64,000 bases of DNA from Enterococcus raffinosus (GTDB lineage Bacteria > Bacillota > Bacilli > Lactobacillales > Enterococcaceae): NCBI RefSeq assembly GCF_001886185.1, contig NZ_JXLA01000004.1, forward strand, positions 1-64,000, written 5' to 3'. The notes beneath the pieces were generated by a model that saw only the letters and a program-made list of their open reading frames with translations, did not search any database and had not been told where the DNA came from. Made by a program: the position numbers and the translations under genes. Below are positions 9,940 to 18,551 of the stretch, one piece after another. The stretch's first letter is position 1. Every line of letters starts with the position of its first letter.

Positions 9940-10992
9940 ATGAGAAAGATCGTACAGACTACCCCTTTAAGTCAACGTCAATTATTTTCAATGAAGAAGG
10001 AGACCCTTGAGGCTAAAATCATTGCCTATTACGAGCACTCACAGAATGCTGCGGACATCATACAATATGCTGTGGCGATCATGGTGAGAAATGCACTGGT
10101 TTGCGGCGATTACGCGACGATTTGCCAAGAGTTAATTCGACAATTATTTATGACAGCTGCGCCTTGTGATGCTATGCGAAAGTATTGTCTCTTATTTGAA
10201 GAATATTTTTCCAAGACTGAGTGGACGAACGTCGTTAAGCGAGTCTTTCTCAACCAACGGGAATACCAGCAGTATGCTGAAAAGGCTCGTATATATAAGA
10301 AGATTTTGGATATCCCTAACACTGGTTCTCGGAAAAATCTCGATCTCGACATCCGGCTAGTCTCTATATTTGAAGATGCGAATGGTAAAAAACATACACT
10401 GACGATACGAGATGCCGATGAAACAAAAACAAGAGCGCAAGCCGCGAGAACATTAAAAATTTTAACTACCTTAACTATCTTCAAAAAAGCAGATGGCACA
10501 CGAAAATTTGTCAAGCTCGTCAAAAACAATCGTCCCGGTGAAAAAGATACTTACGACGAGGAAACTGAAATCGACGATCTGACTGAACTGGACCAAATTT
10601 TTGATGTTGAACCAGCAAAAGCTGAATCCATTGAACTCTTTGTTCCAGCCGACTTCGATCCAAACACGTTAACAGAGTCAGAACTGCTAACCGTTGTTCA
10701 AGCAGAGCATCCAGAAGTGAACAGTTTAGAAACTCTCCATTTGACCTTTTCTAAGAAGGAAACTGAAAAGTTTATATTAGCAAAACCAGCTGCGGGAGAT
10801 ACTATTGAAGTGCCTCCAAAAGCAACTAGCAACAGTCAGAAAACTTCTACATTAGTCAAGGATCATAATGCCGTCGAAGTCGCTAATCCGCCAGTTGAAC
10901 CGACTAAGAAACCAAAATTAGTCCAGCCACGTACAAATAAGCAGGGCTATCGGTTTAATCTGATCAAAGATTGGCTAAAAAGGAATACTTAA
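9940..10992 (+). CDS. hypothetical protein, about 350 residues, unrecognised
   Basis: The open frame extends back to 9850, but a probable -10 (TATGAT, 9879-9884) lies inside that extension. The ATG at 9940 follows GAGAGGATGAAGAGA, with an alternative at 9928. The first 120 residues look helical with several cysteines. Residues from about 135 contain a beta-rich stretch (IFEDANGKKHTLTIRDAD, then TIFKKADGTRKFVKLVK) vaguely like the short DUF2922-type folds of Lactobacillales. An acidic region and a Pro/Thr/Lys-rich linker follow, with a basic C terminus. There is no signal peptide or membrane segment. I do not assign a function. It is flanked by terminators and stands alone. Confidence 0.75.
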   Translation: MRKIVQTTPLSQRQLFSMKKETLEAKIIAYYEHSQNAADIIQYAVAIMVRNALVCGDYATICQELIRQLFMTAAPCDAMRKYCLLFEEYFSKTEWTNVVKRVFLNQREYQQYAEKARIYKKILDIPNTGSRKNLDLDIRLVSIFEDANGKKHTLTIRDADETKTRAQAARTLKILTTLTIFKKADGTRKFVKLVKNNRPGEKDTYDEETEIDDLTELDQIFDVEPAKAESIELFVPADFDPNTLTESELLTVVQAEHPEVNSLETLHLTFSKKETEKFILAKPAAGDTIEVPPKATSNSQKTSTLVKDHNAVEVANPPVEPTKKPKLVQPRTNKQGYRFNLIKDWLKRNT

Positions 10993-10997
10993 TACAG

Positions 10998-11036
10998 ACG
11001 AAATCTCTGCTGTCAGGGTTGATTTCGTTTGGTCAT
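10998..11036 (+). terminator. terminator of the hypothetical gene
   Basis: ACGAAATC (10998-11005) pairs perfectly with GATTTCGT (11021-11028) across a 15-base loop. A short T-rich tail follows, so it is moderately convincing. Confidence 0.55.
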
Positions 11037-11048
11037 TTCTACTGAGTA

Positions 11049-11096
11049 ATAAAAAAGCTCCCTCGAATGCTAGAGAATCTCTAACATTCAAGAGAG
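11049..11096 (-). terminator. strong terminator of the DUF2089-like gene
   Basis: A 19-bp stem with a few wobbles spans 11058-11096 around a very short loop. On the minus strand CTTTTTT follows immediately. It ends the gene at 11112-11420. Confidence 0.85.
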
Positions 11097-11111
11097 GTAA
11101 ATTCATTATAC

Positions 11112-11420
11112 TCAGTCAATAATCAAGCAATTCAATGACTTGCTGTATTCCAATACGACAGTTTTGGCGATATCTTGGTCGATTTTTCCTTCTTCTTCTA
11201 ATTGATTGATCAATTTCACGACCGTATCATTGTCTTTTCGTTCGTTCACTTGAATTTTTTGGATTAGCTTGTCCAGTTTTTTCCGGATGGTCGGATAACT
11301 GGTTGAGTAAGTCCCCGCTAACTCCTTAATTGAACCGGAAGATAAAATAAATTTTTTTACAAAATTGATTTCTTCCTCGTTTAATTCTGAGAACCAGCGA
11401 GGGATTTGTTCATTTTTCAT
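11112..11420 (-). CDS. DUF2089-family small HTH-like protein
   Basis: The 102-residue product begins PRWFSELNEEEINFVKKFIL and continues with a region (IKELAGTYSTSYPTIRKKLDKLI) that reads as a helix-turn-helix. This matches the DUF2089 family of small putative regulators as I remember it. There is no membrane segment. The C-terminal half is charged and helical. An upstream GAAAAGAGG serves as ribosome site. It stands between its own strong terminator and the LPXTG remnant; no partner gene is evident. Confidence 0.75.
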   Translation of the reverse strand: MKNEQIPRWFSELNEEEINFVKKFILSSGSIKELAGTYSTSYPTIRKKLDKLIQKIQVNERKDNDTVVKLINQLEEEGKIDQDIAKTVVLEYSKSLNCLIID

Positions 11421-11444
11421 TATAGACCTCTTTTCTTCGCTACA

Positions 11445-11624
11445 TCATTTACGAGCGATAGTTGTTTTTTTAATTAATGTAATACTGCCGATGATTAGTG
11501 CTATACCACACCAAATCAGCAGATAATTTATCGTGTTTCCCGTCTTAGGAAGCTCCTTTTTCGTTGACTCGGTCGCGCCATTTATCGTTTGGTTTCGAAC
11601 AGAGATATTCGCGAGCGCGTTCAT
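11445..11624 (-). pseudogene. remnant C terminus of an LPXTG cell-wall protein
   Basis: The minus strand encodes STKKELPKTG, a hydrophobic stretch of about 20 residues (IWCGIALIIGSITLI) and the basic tail KKTTIARK before TGA. This is a complete sortase sorting signal: LPKTG, membrane span, positive tail. Upstream, the frame runs only to an ATG at 11624 and a stop just beyond, antisense to the LytTR gene, with no signal peptide or adhesin domain. The rest of the surface-protein gene has therefore been lost. The junction lies around 11565-11600. It differs in sequence from the tail of the MucBP protein next door, so it is not a recent copy of that. Confidence 0.8.
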
Positions 11625-12005
11625 ACCTGTTTAAAAACGATTGAGCAACGCCTAGGCTCTTTGACTACGAGTCAAACAATTAAATTAAATACCGGAAACG
11701 AAATCACTTCCTTTATTCTTGATGACATTCTGTATTTTTCTTCCAATAAAGGACACGTTCTTTCTCTTCATACTAGAAACGATCAGTATCTGATCAATCA
11801 AACCACCTTGAACAATTTGGAAGAGCAGCTCTCAGAAAGTTTTTTACGCTGTCATCGCAGTTTCTTGATTCATAAAAAAGCGATTGTCTCTATTGCCAAA
11901 AATTTTTCCTCGGTTACTCTAGAAAACGGCGTAGAAATTCCTGTAGCTGTTCGAAAAAAAGGACAATTAAAATCGCTGCAATCCAAATTGCTTTATTGTT
12001 CCTAA
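11589..12005 (+). CDS. LytTR DNA-binding domain protein lacking a receiver domain (truncated AgrA/FsrA-like regulator)
   Basis: The 138-residue frame is essentially one LytTR DNA-binding domain: DDILYFSSNKGH, LNNLEEQL, RCHRSFLIHKKAI and AVRKKGQ are typical of AgrA/FsrA/ComE-type regulators. The first 25 residues look like the linker that normally follows a receiver domain, and no receiver is present. The only start is a TTG at 11589 with no good ribosome site, and the frame is open only to 11568. I therefore think the 5' part was deleted, at the same point where an LPXTG gene was cut on the other strand. It could still act as a stand-alone LytTR protein if expressed. Confidence 0.7.
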   Translation: MVSNRDIRERVHTCLKTIEQRLGSLTTSQTIKLNTGNEITSFILDDILYFSSNKGHVLSLHTRNDQYLINQTTLNNLEEQLSESFLRCHRSFLIHKKAIVSIAKNFSSVTLENGVEIPVAVRKKGQLKSLQSKLLYCS

Positions 12006-12006
12006 C

Positions 12007-12046
12007 AAAAAACCGCTGAAGGATTCTTGCGCCTTCAGCGGTTTTT
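12007..12046. terminator. bidirectional terminator
   Basis: CCGCTGAAGG (12013-12022) and CCTTCAGCGG (12032-12041) form a perfect 10-bp stem, flanked by A-run and T-run. It serves both the LytTR gene and the MucBP adhesin gene, which converge here. Confidence 0.92.
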
Positions 12047-12050
12047 CAAC

Positions 12051-15000
12051 TTATTCTCTCTTCATTCTTTTTAGTTCCATCATTCCGATAAGCACGATGA
12101 TTCCCATTCCTGTTAAAGTCAGAATTAGTGAGCCTGAGTGTTTTTCTCCAGTAGCGGGTAATTTCTTCGTACTTGTTTGGCGCTGCCCGGCAACAGGTAA
12201 AGTTCTTGCCGTTGCATATGTGGTTGTTCCCCCATCTGCAACTGGATTCCCTTGACCATTGCCCGGATTATTCCCTCCACTCACTGGCACCTCTTTCGAT
12301 GCTGCTTTTACATAAACATAAGTAATGGTTTGTTCCTCTGCCTGATACGTTCCCTTCGCATTTTTTGGTGTTTCTTTAACCGTCCAGCCTTCAATGTCCT
12401 TAGCGGTTGTTTCATAGGCTTCATCGATGATGCCTGCTTTCTGTTCTGAAGGCGCTAACTCCTTGCCTGCCTCATCCACGTATTGAATCTTGATCGTACT
12501 TTTGTTTGTATAGATATAGGTAACAACTTGAGGTTCTAACGTGTATTTTCCGGCAGCTTGTCCAATCCTTTCTTTCAATCGGTACCCTTTGAATTTCTTT
12601 TCTTCGGTTTGATAAGACGAATCCACTTCGTCAGTCATTGAGAGCGGCTTCGCTAATTGTTTGCCCTCTTCAGTCAAATAATTGACAATGACGAGTGATT
12701 TTTGCTTCTTGTAAATAACCGTAATGACCTGATCTTCTTTTTTGTATCTTGCGTCACTGTCTAATCCCTTGACTTCCTTCCATTGGTAGCCAGCGATTTC
12801 TTTATTTAGTTTTTCAATAGGAAGCGGAGTACCAATCGGCTGTTTTCCAGTAAAACTTTCCGCTATCTCATCACCCGCTTCGTCTTGGTATTGAATCGTG
12901 ACACTTCCTAATTCAATCGGTTCTGTAATCTTCTTATAGACATAAGTGACTTTGGTGATCCCATCAACGTACTCACCCTCTGTATTTCCTTTTACTTCAC
13001 TGAATTCGTAACCATCGATCTCCTTTTGAACCGTTGTATATTTTTCCCCAACTTCAGCAATCGTCACTTCGCTATTCAGAAGCGGATGCCCTGTTTCATC
13101 CTGATATTCCACAATCAGAACACCCTTTTCAGTTCCAGAGCCCTTCTTCGCATAAATCAACGTCACTTCCTGATCTTGTGTAGTAAATGTTCCGCTGACT
13201 TGACCATCAATCCCTTTTAAAACATAGCCGTCAAAAGGTTTCACTTCCGCCGTATAAATTGTCTCTACATCCCCTGTTAATACGACATCTGCACTTAATG
13301 GATTCTGTTCTTCATCTTGATAATGAACCGTTACTTTCCCTTGAGCTGCTGGATTTTTCGTATAAACATAGATAACTTGAGTAACACCTGACGTATACTT
13401 GCCAGCTGCATTCCCCTTTATCTCCTTCAGCGTGTAGCCTTCAATATCTTTTTGGACAGTTGTATAATCACTGCCAATCTCTCCCGACGACAGCTCATCA
13501 CCAGCCAACGGTTTTCCTGCCTCATCTTGATACTGTACCAGCACGATCCCTTTTTCCTTGGCAGCTTTCCCATAGATCAAGGTGATTTCCTTGGGCTCAT
13601 CACTGAAGATACCCGTAATGGAATCTCCTTCCTTCACACCAGAAAAGACATAATCATCAATTTGTTTGATTTGAGCGTGGTAGGTTTCTCCCAACGCCCC
13701 CGTCAGCGTTTCATCTGGACTGATTTGAACCAGCTGCTTGTTTTCATCATAGGTCATATAATGAACGATCACCGGCTCCGATTTTTTCCAAACAGCATAC
13801 AGCGTCTCATTCCCTTTTGGTATCGTAATAGATTGCCCGGCAGCTAAATCAGCATCTGGATCTTTTGCGTCCTTATCCTTTGACCACCCAGCAAATTGAT
13901 ACCCTTCTCGTGTTGCATGCAGATCCATACCCGCTGGGATCGTTTGAGTCAAATCCTTATAGCCTACTTGATAATAGGTCTCGGGCTGTGTTCCTTCGTA
14001 GTAAATCGTTCCTTCATATTTCGCAAGTGCCGTTCCCAAATCAAATATCCCGCCATTGCTGTCATATTTGATCCAATCAATCTCTACAGAACCAATATCT
14101 GCCTTTGCCGTTCGCGGCAAGCCACGCTGGTCTTCAGCGACATTGCGCAAATTCTCTACTTGATCATCTGCTAATTTCTCTGGCGCTATTGGTACCGTTG
14201 GCAGAATGATCGCATCGCTGGATGTCCCTGCTTTGATTTTATTGTAGTTCTCTACGAGGCCGACCGGCGCTGTGCCAAAAACATTTTCCATCGTGACTGA
14301 CGTCGCTGTTCCATTATCATAGCCGAGGTTCGATTCAAGGTTTCCCGCGCCAGCCACTGTGCCATCAGCAATATTATTTTTACTTGCTGTTTTGGCTTTA
14401 TTTCCAACAAATAAATTATTGGCGTATCGTCCAGCAGAAAGATTTGTAATATAGCCTGAACTGCCGATTGCTCCGCCATCGTATGCTGCTTCATTTTCAA
14501 CAAAGCTATTGTTGATGTAATCAACAGCGGCTCTTCTTCCTTCAGTAATACCGCCATTTGCATAAATCTGTATCGCTCCGCCATTATTTAATGAAGTATC
14601 CTGCCCTAATGCTTTGTTTTGATAAAACGTATTATTAATGAATGTCGCAGCGCTGGCGATATTGTCATTGGTTTGAATCAGAATGGCCCCGCCATCGTCC
14701 CCAGCTACATTGCCAACAAAAGAATTGCCTTCAAATAAAATATCTGTCCCTGTAACAGTATTGAAGAAGGCAATCGCGCCACCGTCAGCAAGCTTTGCCT
14801 TGCCGCCGCCTGAAACATCTTCAACTGATTTATTGCCTTCAAAATAATTGTTCTTGAAGGTGAACTTCGCTGATGCACTTGGTTGGAAGAAGTAGATTGC
14901 TCCGCCTTCGCCGCCGACATTTCCTGTTCCCGCCTGCATGGTTTGATTGCCGATAAATTTCGAATTGTACGCCTTGAAATTCGCCGAGTAGCCTTTACAA

Positions 15001-15536
15001 GCAATCGCTCCGCCTGAGTAACCAGAAGCATTGTTCACATTATTAGAAAACGTACAATTTTGCAGCGTCGTATTTCCACTAGTGTAAAAGGCGCTGCCAT
15101 CATCATAGCCTCGAAAATTATTGACGATCGTATTCTCTAAAATGAACTCACCTTTATACCCAGAGACTGTCAGTGCGCGGGTATTATTTCCTAACCCTTC
15201 AAAAGTAAAGTTTTTAAGCGTTAAGCTTGAAGCTGTACTACCAGTTCCTCCGGTATAAGTAAATAACTGTTTTACCGCTGTAGACTGCAAGGTCTTGCCG
15301 CCGCCATCTACTTCAACTTCATAAGCAGACTCTACTAAACCAATCGTTGCACTGATATCCGTTGGAAAACTATTGCTTAAAGTAACTCGGCGATTTTCCG
15401 GCGCATTCTTTACCGCATCCTGAAGTTCGACGATCGTATCCACCGCTACTTCGTCAGCTGCAGCACGTTCTCCAAACATAACTGATAAACAAATACCTGC
15501 AATCAAACTGGCTAAAACGATTCCTTTCTTTTTCAT
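12051..15536 (-). CDS. large LPXTG cell-wall adhesin with beta-helix, one InlB-type repeat and seven MucBP repeats
   Basis: The 1161-residue protein has a signal peptide (MKKKGIVLASLIAGICLSVMFGERAAA). Residues about 90-400 contain spaced GGAI motifs (SGGAIACKG, GGEGGAIYF, DGGAILIQ, NGGAIQIY, DGGAIGSS), which suggest a right-handed beta-helix. A Listeria-type Flg_new repeat (YQFAGWSKD...LYAVW) follows near 540-580, then seven MucBP-like units of about 65-70 residues (YQDEAGKPL...GYTLKEIKG...VIYVYTK) between about 590 and 1080. A Gly/Asn linker leads to LPATGEKH near 1125, a membrane span and a basic tail. It is predicted to be sortase-anchored and to bind mucin-like or other host or environmental glycans. 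No sortase gene is adjacent. Confidence 0.92.
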   Translation of the reverse strand: MKKKGIVLASLIAGICLSVMFGERAAADEVAVDTIVELQDAVKNAPENRRVTLSNSFPTDISATIGLVESAYEVEVDGGGKTLQSTAVKQLFTYTGGTGSTASSLTLKNFTFEGLGNNTRALTVSGYKGEFILENTIVNNFRGYDDGSAFYTSGNTTLQNCTFSNNVNNASGYSGGAIACKGYSANFKAYNSKFIGNQTMQAGTGNVGGEGGAIYFFQPSASAKFTFKNNYFEGNKSVEDVSGGGKAKLADGGAIAFFNTVTGTDILFEGNSFVGNVAGDDGGAILIQTNDNIASAATFINNTFYQNKALGQDTSLNNGGAIQIYANGGITEGRRAAVDYINNSFVENEAAYDGGAIGSSGYITNLSAGRYANNLFVGNKAKTASKNNIADGTVAGAGNLESNLGYDNGTATSVTMENVFGTAPVGLVENYNKIKAGTSSDAIILPTVPIAPEKLADDQVENLRNVAEDQRGLPRTAKADIGSVEIDWIKYDSNGGIFDLGTALAKYEGTIYYEGTQPETYYQVGYKDLTQTIPAGMDLHATREGYQFAGWSKDKDAKDPDADLAAGQSITIPKGNETLYAVWKKSEPVIVHYMTYDENKQLVQISPDETLTGALGETYHAQIKQIDDYVFSGVKEGDSITGIFSDEPKEITLIYGKAAKEKGIVLVQYQDEAGKPLAGDELSSGEIGSDYTTVQKDIEGYTLKEIKGNAAGKYTSGVTQVIYVYTKNPAAQGKVTVHYQDEEQNPLSADVVLTGDVETIYTAEVKPFDGYVLKGIDGQVSGTFTTQDQEVTLIYAKKGSGTEKGVLIVEYQDETGHPLLNSEVTIAEVGEKYTTVQKEIDGYEFSEVKGNTEGEYVDGITKVTYVYKKITEPIELGSVTIQYQDEAGDEIAESFTGKQPIGTPLPIEKLNKEIAGYQWKEVKGLDSDARYKKEDQVITVIYKKQKSLVIVNYLTEEGKQLAKPLSMTDEVDSSYQTEEKKFKGYRLKERIGQAAGKYTLEPQVVTYIYTNKSTIKIQYVDEAGKELAPSEQKAGIIDEAYETTAKDIEGWTVKETPKNAKGTYQAEEQTITYVYVKAASKEVPVSGGNNPGNGQGNPVADGGTTTYATARTLPVAGQRQTSTKKLPATGEKHSGSLILTLTGMGIIVLIGMMELKRMKRE

Positions 15537-15892
15537 ATGTATCCCCCTACCCCTTTTAAAAACATTTGTTATTTTTAGAAATGAAAATTACTAAAACCCA
15601 ACTTTACATCAGGTAATAAACCAGTTATATCGAACTTTGCATAGATTATTTAATCCTTATTTTCTCCTTTACTGATTAATAATTTACTCAATATAATTCA
15701 TTTTTTAAAGATTTTATATTAAATATTGATTATTTATAACCATTGTAATTTAAAAACTTTTTTTGTTCAATAGTTTTTAAAAAATAATTTATGTAGATTA
15801 TTTTTTGCTTTATCACGCTGTTAAATACCTTTATTTATTAACAAAAGACAAAAAATATTCCGTTTCAAAAATAACAATTAATTAAAAAGGAT
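15537..15892. other. AT-rich upstream region of the adhesin gene
   Basis: This 356-bp stretch has no gene. It contains an inverted repeat TTAAAAACT (15750-15758) / AGTTTTTAA (15772-15780) that might bind a regulator. The adhesin has a G-rich ribosome site (GGGGTAGGGGG). I could not pick a convincing promoter. Confidence 0.5.
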
Positions 15893-15921
15893 TAAAAAAA
15901 GACTCATCCTAATGATGAGTC
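15893..15921 (-). terminator. terminator of the aldo/keto reductase gene
   Basis: GACTCATC (15901-15908) and GATGAGTC (15914-15921) form a perfect 8-bp stem with a 5-base loop, followed on the minus strand by eight Ts. Confidence 0.88.
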
Positions 15922-15964
15922 TCCTTTACTGCTGCTATTCAAAAATAATTAGAATCGTTTACTA

Positions 15965-16900
15965 TTATGGTAGATCATTTCCCGCCGCAAAGTATATATC
16001 GTACCATTCTTGCTTCGTAAGAGTTACCTCTCCACCTGCGGCACTTTCTTTGATTCGCGTAGGATTCATGGTGCCTAAGATCACTTGCATATTTGCTGGA
16101 TGACGCAAGATCCAAGCCGTCGCGATCGCATTTTTATTTGTATTGTATTTTTTCGCTAATTTTTCTAATAGTTCATTCAATTCTGGGAATTTGTCGTTAT
16201 CAACAAAGACTCCTTCAAAGAACCCGTATTGGAATGGCGACCACGCTTGGATCGTCACACCCTTACGACGAGAGAATTCTAACACCCCGCCATCATGGTC
16301 GAAGGAACGTGTATCTGTCATATTCGTATGCATCCCGTAATCAATCATACCTGTATGCATAATCGAGAATTGCAATTGATTGATCAACAGCTTTTGATCC
16401 ACATGTGCTTGCAACAGTTGGAATTGCTCTGGGTTAAAGTTTGATACACCAAAGTGACGAACTTTTCCACTTGCTTGCAGAATATCAAAGGCTTCCGCGA
16501 TCTCTTCTGGTTCCATCAATGGATCTGGGCGGTGCAACAGATAACTATCTAAGTAATCGATCCCCATCCGTTCCAAAATACCATCTACAGAGTCTAATAG
16601 ATGCTGTTTCGAAAAATCATAGCGTTTCTCATCGCCAGTCACGATGCCGCCTTTTGATTGAATGAAGAATTTGTCTCGAGAGATGTTGGCTTCTTTTAAC
16701 GCTTCACCAAAAACCAATTCTGATTTTCCATCACCGTACATATCCGCCGAATCAATAAAATTAATACCACTTTCTAAAGCTGTCTCCAGAACTTCCGCTG
16801 CTTTTGTGGAAGTTAGCGCTGACATTCGCATGATTCCTAGTGCAATCGCTGAAGTTTCCCAATAGCTGCTGCCGATTTTTCGTTGTAACATGGTGTCCAT
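15965..16900 (-). CDS. aldo/keto reductase (YdhF-like)
   Basis: The 311-residue cytosolic NADPH-dependent oxidoreductase has the AKR catalytic set: Asp and Tyr in FIDSADMYGDGKSE, Lys in FIQSKGG, and His in YLLHRPDPL. The C-terminal cofactor region (ILRHPANMQVILGTMNPTRI) is typical of the YdhF subgroup. Substrate is unknown. A -10-like TATACT lies at 16936-16941 on the minus strand, in the gap shared with the divergent Mga-like regulator. Divergence hints that the regulator might control it, but many such pairs are unrelated. Confidence 0.88.
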   Translation of the reverse strand: MDTMLQRKIGSSYWETSAIALGIMRMSALTSTKAAEVLETALESGINFIDSADMYGDGKSELVFGEALKEANISRDKFFIQSKGGIVTGDEKRYDFSKQHLLDSVDGILERMGIDYLDSYLLHRPDPLMEPEEIAEAFDILQASGKVRHFGVSNFNPEQFQLLQAHVDQKLLINQLQFSIMHTGMIDYGMHTNMTDTRSFDHDGGVLEFSRRKGVTIQAWSPFQYGFFEGVFVDNDKFPELNELLEKLAKKYNTNKNAIATAWILRHPANMQVILGTMNPTRIKESAAGGEVTLTKQEWYDIYFAAGNDLP

Positions 16901-17001
16901 CCTCTCTGATAAAACATTTTTTTCTTACTTATAAAAGTATAGACTATTTCCCTCATAAAAAAAATCCCTAGCACTCAGAATCTCATTCAAGAGGCTGTCG
17001 C

Positions 17002-17031
17002 TTGACCCGCAGTGCTTCTCTTTCGTATGCT
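17002..17031 (+). promoter_or_regulatory. promoter of the Mga-like gene
   Basis: TTGACC (17002-17007), an 18-bp spacer and TATGCT (17026-17031) precede the AAAGGAGG ribosome site and the ATG at 17055. Confidence 0.6.
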
Positions 17032-17054
17032 TAGTTCCAAAGGAGGCTTCCTCT

Positions 17055-18503
17055 ATGTACTCGATGCTGAAAAAAATTATTACCGAAAAAGATATACATC
17101 GTCAAATCTTACTCTTGGAGCAGCTTTTGAATCACCCGCAGCTGACCGCTAAAGAACTAGCAAAGAACATCGGAACCACTGAACGAACAATTTTCTCTGA
17201 TTTACACCTGATTCGCCACTACCTGCCGGAGCATTGGACATTAGACTCTGATAACAGCGGGATTCGTTTGCTTTCACAGGAAAAGGCGTTGACCAATGAT
17301 CTATGGGAAGCTTTTTTGCCCCATTCAGTCAGCTTGCAATTAATCAAAGAACTTTTTTTTACGAAGGAACTGAATATTCTTCGTTTTCTTGATGAAACGG
17401 GCGTCTCCTACGAAACGCTTAAGCGCCATCGAGCAAAAATCAATCGACAGCTGCAGTCCTTTAACATTAAAATTCGCCTAACCTCAACAAACGCCTATCT
17501 AATTGGCGAAGAAAGTGCTATTCGGATTTTTTATCATCGACTGCTGCTTCCCTTCACCCATAACAATTACTTCTTTGAGGATTATTCGATCCATGAAGAA
17601 CATTATCTCTATTTTTTGACAAAGAGGATTACTGACGGCTTATCTGTTGAGACAGAACAGATTTTTGGCATCTGCTGGTTTTTTATCAACAGTATTCGCA
17701 TCAAGGCTGGCTGCTCAATCAATGACTTCAGCTTTGAAGCCAACGATCCGCTTTTTAGTCTTTACGCACCACTACTAAAAGAGCTCTATGAAAAAGAAGG
17801 CGTCTATTTGCAAGAGGAGGAAATCTTTTTTGCCTTTTTCTGCTTTTTAGAAAGCTGGAACTACAACAATCCCTTGGGCAAGAATGTTTCAAAGGTGTTA
17901 ACGCAGGAATACCCGTTGCTGCGAAAGAACGCTCAGGAAGCGGTTCAGGAAATTGCGGATGCCCTCCATTTACAAGCGTTGCTGCAAACAAACTTAGCAA
18001 CAAACATCGTGCTTTTGTTGTTAAAATACGCTGAATCGCCAGTATTGTCGAAGCAATTTCAACTAGAATATCAGGAACTGCTGCTGCAAAGAAATGACCA
18101 ATATGCTATTTTGGCCGAAGCCAGTACCAAGCTGTTTAAACGTTTGCCGCAATTTTCTACAATTGGAGATACTACCTATTTCGTCAACCTCTTTTCTCTT
18201 TTGGGTCAGCAAGCGATTTATACGATTCAGCCGCCTAGCAAAACCGTCTTTTTCATTTTCCAAAGCGAGCCGTCCTGGAAAGCCTTCTTGCAGCAGGAAC
18301 TAGGAGACCTTTTAGGAAAACGGGTGAACCTCGTTCCGCTAGAAATTTCTCAATTGCCGGAAACGATGATGGGGGCCGGAGACCTGATTCTCTCTAATAT
18401 TCCGCTAGATTCGATGCCCGTCCCTATACTCTATTTATCCACCATTCCAACTAAAAATGAGCTCAGTCAATTGACTGAACTCACTTCACATTCTTATTTA
18501 TAA
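17055..18503 (+). CDS. Mga-family helix-turn-helix transcriptional regulator
   Basis: The 482-residue protein begins with an HTH (LTAKELAKNIGTTERTIFSDL) followed by a second helical DNA-binding segment. A long helical middle region resembles the PRD-like part of Mga/AtxA regulators. The C terminus (TVFFIFQSEPSWKAFLQQEL) has an EIIB-like look. In family members these act as global or virulence regulators that respond to PTS phosphorylation; here the targets are unknown. AAAGGAGG nine bases upstream of ATG fixes the start. The last codons form part of the terminator hairpin of the converging ATPase gene. The MucBP adhesin 1.5 kb away is a plausible but untested target. Confidence 0.82.
   Translation: MYSMLKKIITEKDIHRQILLLEQLLNHPQLTAKELAKNIGTTERTIFSDLHLIRHYLPEHWTLDSDNSGIRLLSQEKALTNDLWEAFLPHSVSLQLIKELFFTKELNILRFLDETGVSYETLKRHRAKINRQLQSFNIKIRLTSTNAYLIGEESAIRIFYHRLLLPFTHNNYFFEDYSIHEEHYLYFLTKRITDGLSVETEQIFGICWFFINSIRIKAGCSINDFSFEANDPLFSLYAPLLKELYEKEGVYLQEEEIFFAFFCFLESWNYNNPLGKNVSKVLTQEYPLLRKNAQEAVQEIADALHLQALLQTNLATNIVLLLLKYAESPVLSKQFQLEYQELLLQRNDQYAILAEASTKLFKRLPQFSTIGDTTYFVNLFSLLGQQAIYTIQPPSKTVFFIFQSEPSWKAFLQQELGDLLGKRVNLVPLEISQLPETMMGAGDLILSNIPLDSMPVPILYLSTIPTKNELSQLTELTSHSYL
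18451..18483 (-). terminator. terminator of the P-type ATPase, inside the regulator's coding end
   Basis: A near-perfect 26-bp inverted repeat (TGAGCTCAGTCAA at 18458-18470, mirrored to 18483) is followed on the minus strand by ATTTTTAG. It lies entirely within the last codons of the plus-strand Mga-like gene. Confidence 0.7.
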
Positions 18504-18509
18504 GTAAAA

Positions 18510-18551
18510 CGGTTAGTCATTCTGGTAACGACTGACCGCTTTTTCTTTTCT
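18510..18551 (+). terminator. terminator of the Mga-like gene, inside the ATPase coding end
   Basis: CGGTTAGTC (18510-18518) pairs with GACTGACCG (18530-18538), and CTTTTTCTTTTCT follows. The hairpin overlaps the last codons of the minus-strand ATPase. Confidence 0.8.

Noticed and set aside
11445-12005. Recombination between the LPKTG remnant and the adjacent MucBP protein tail
   Set aside because: The tails differ clearly (LPKTGNTINYLL versus LPATGEKHSGSL), so the remnant is not a fragment of that gene.
14252-15031. Antisense ORFs within the MucBP adhesin gene
   Set aside because: They are frame shadows in repetitive coding sequence. The sense frame has signal peptide, domains and sorting signal throughout.
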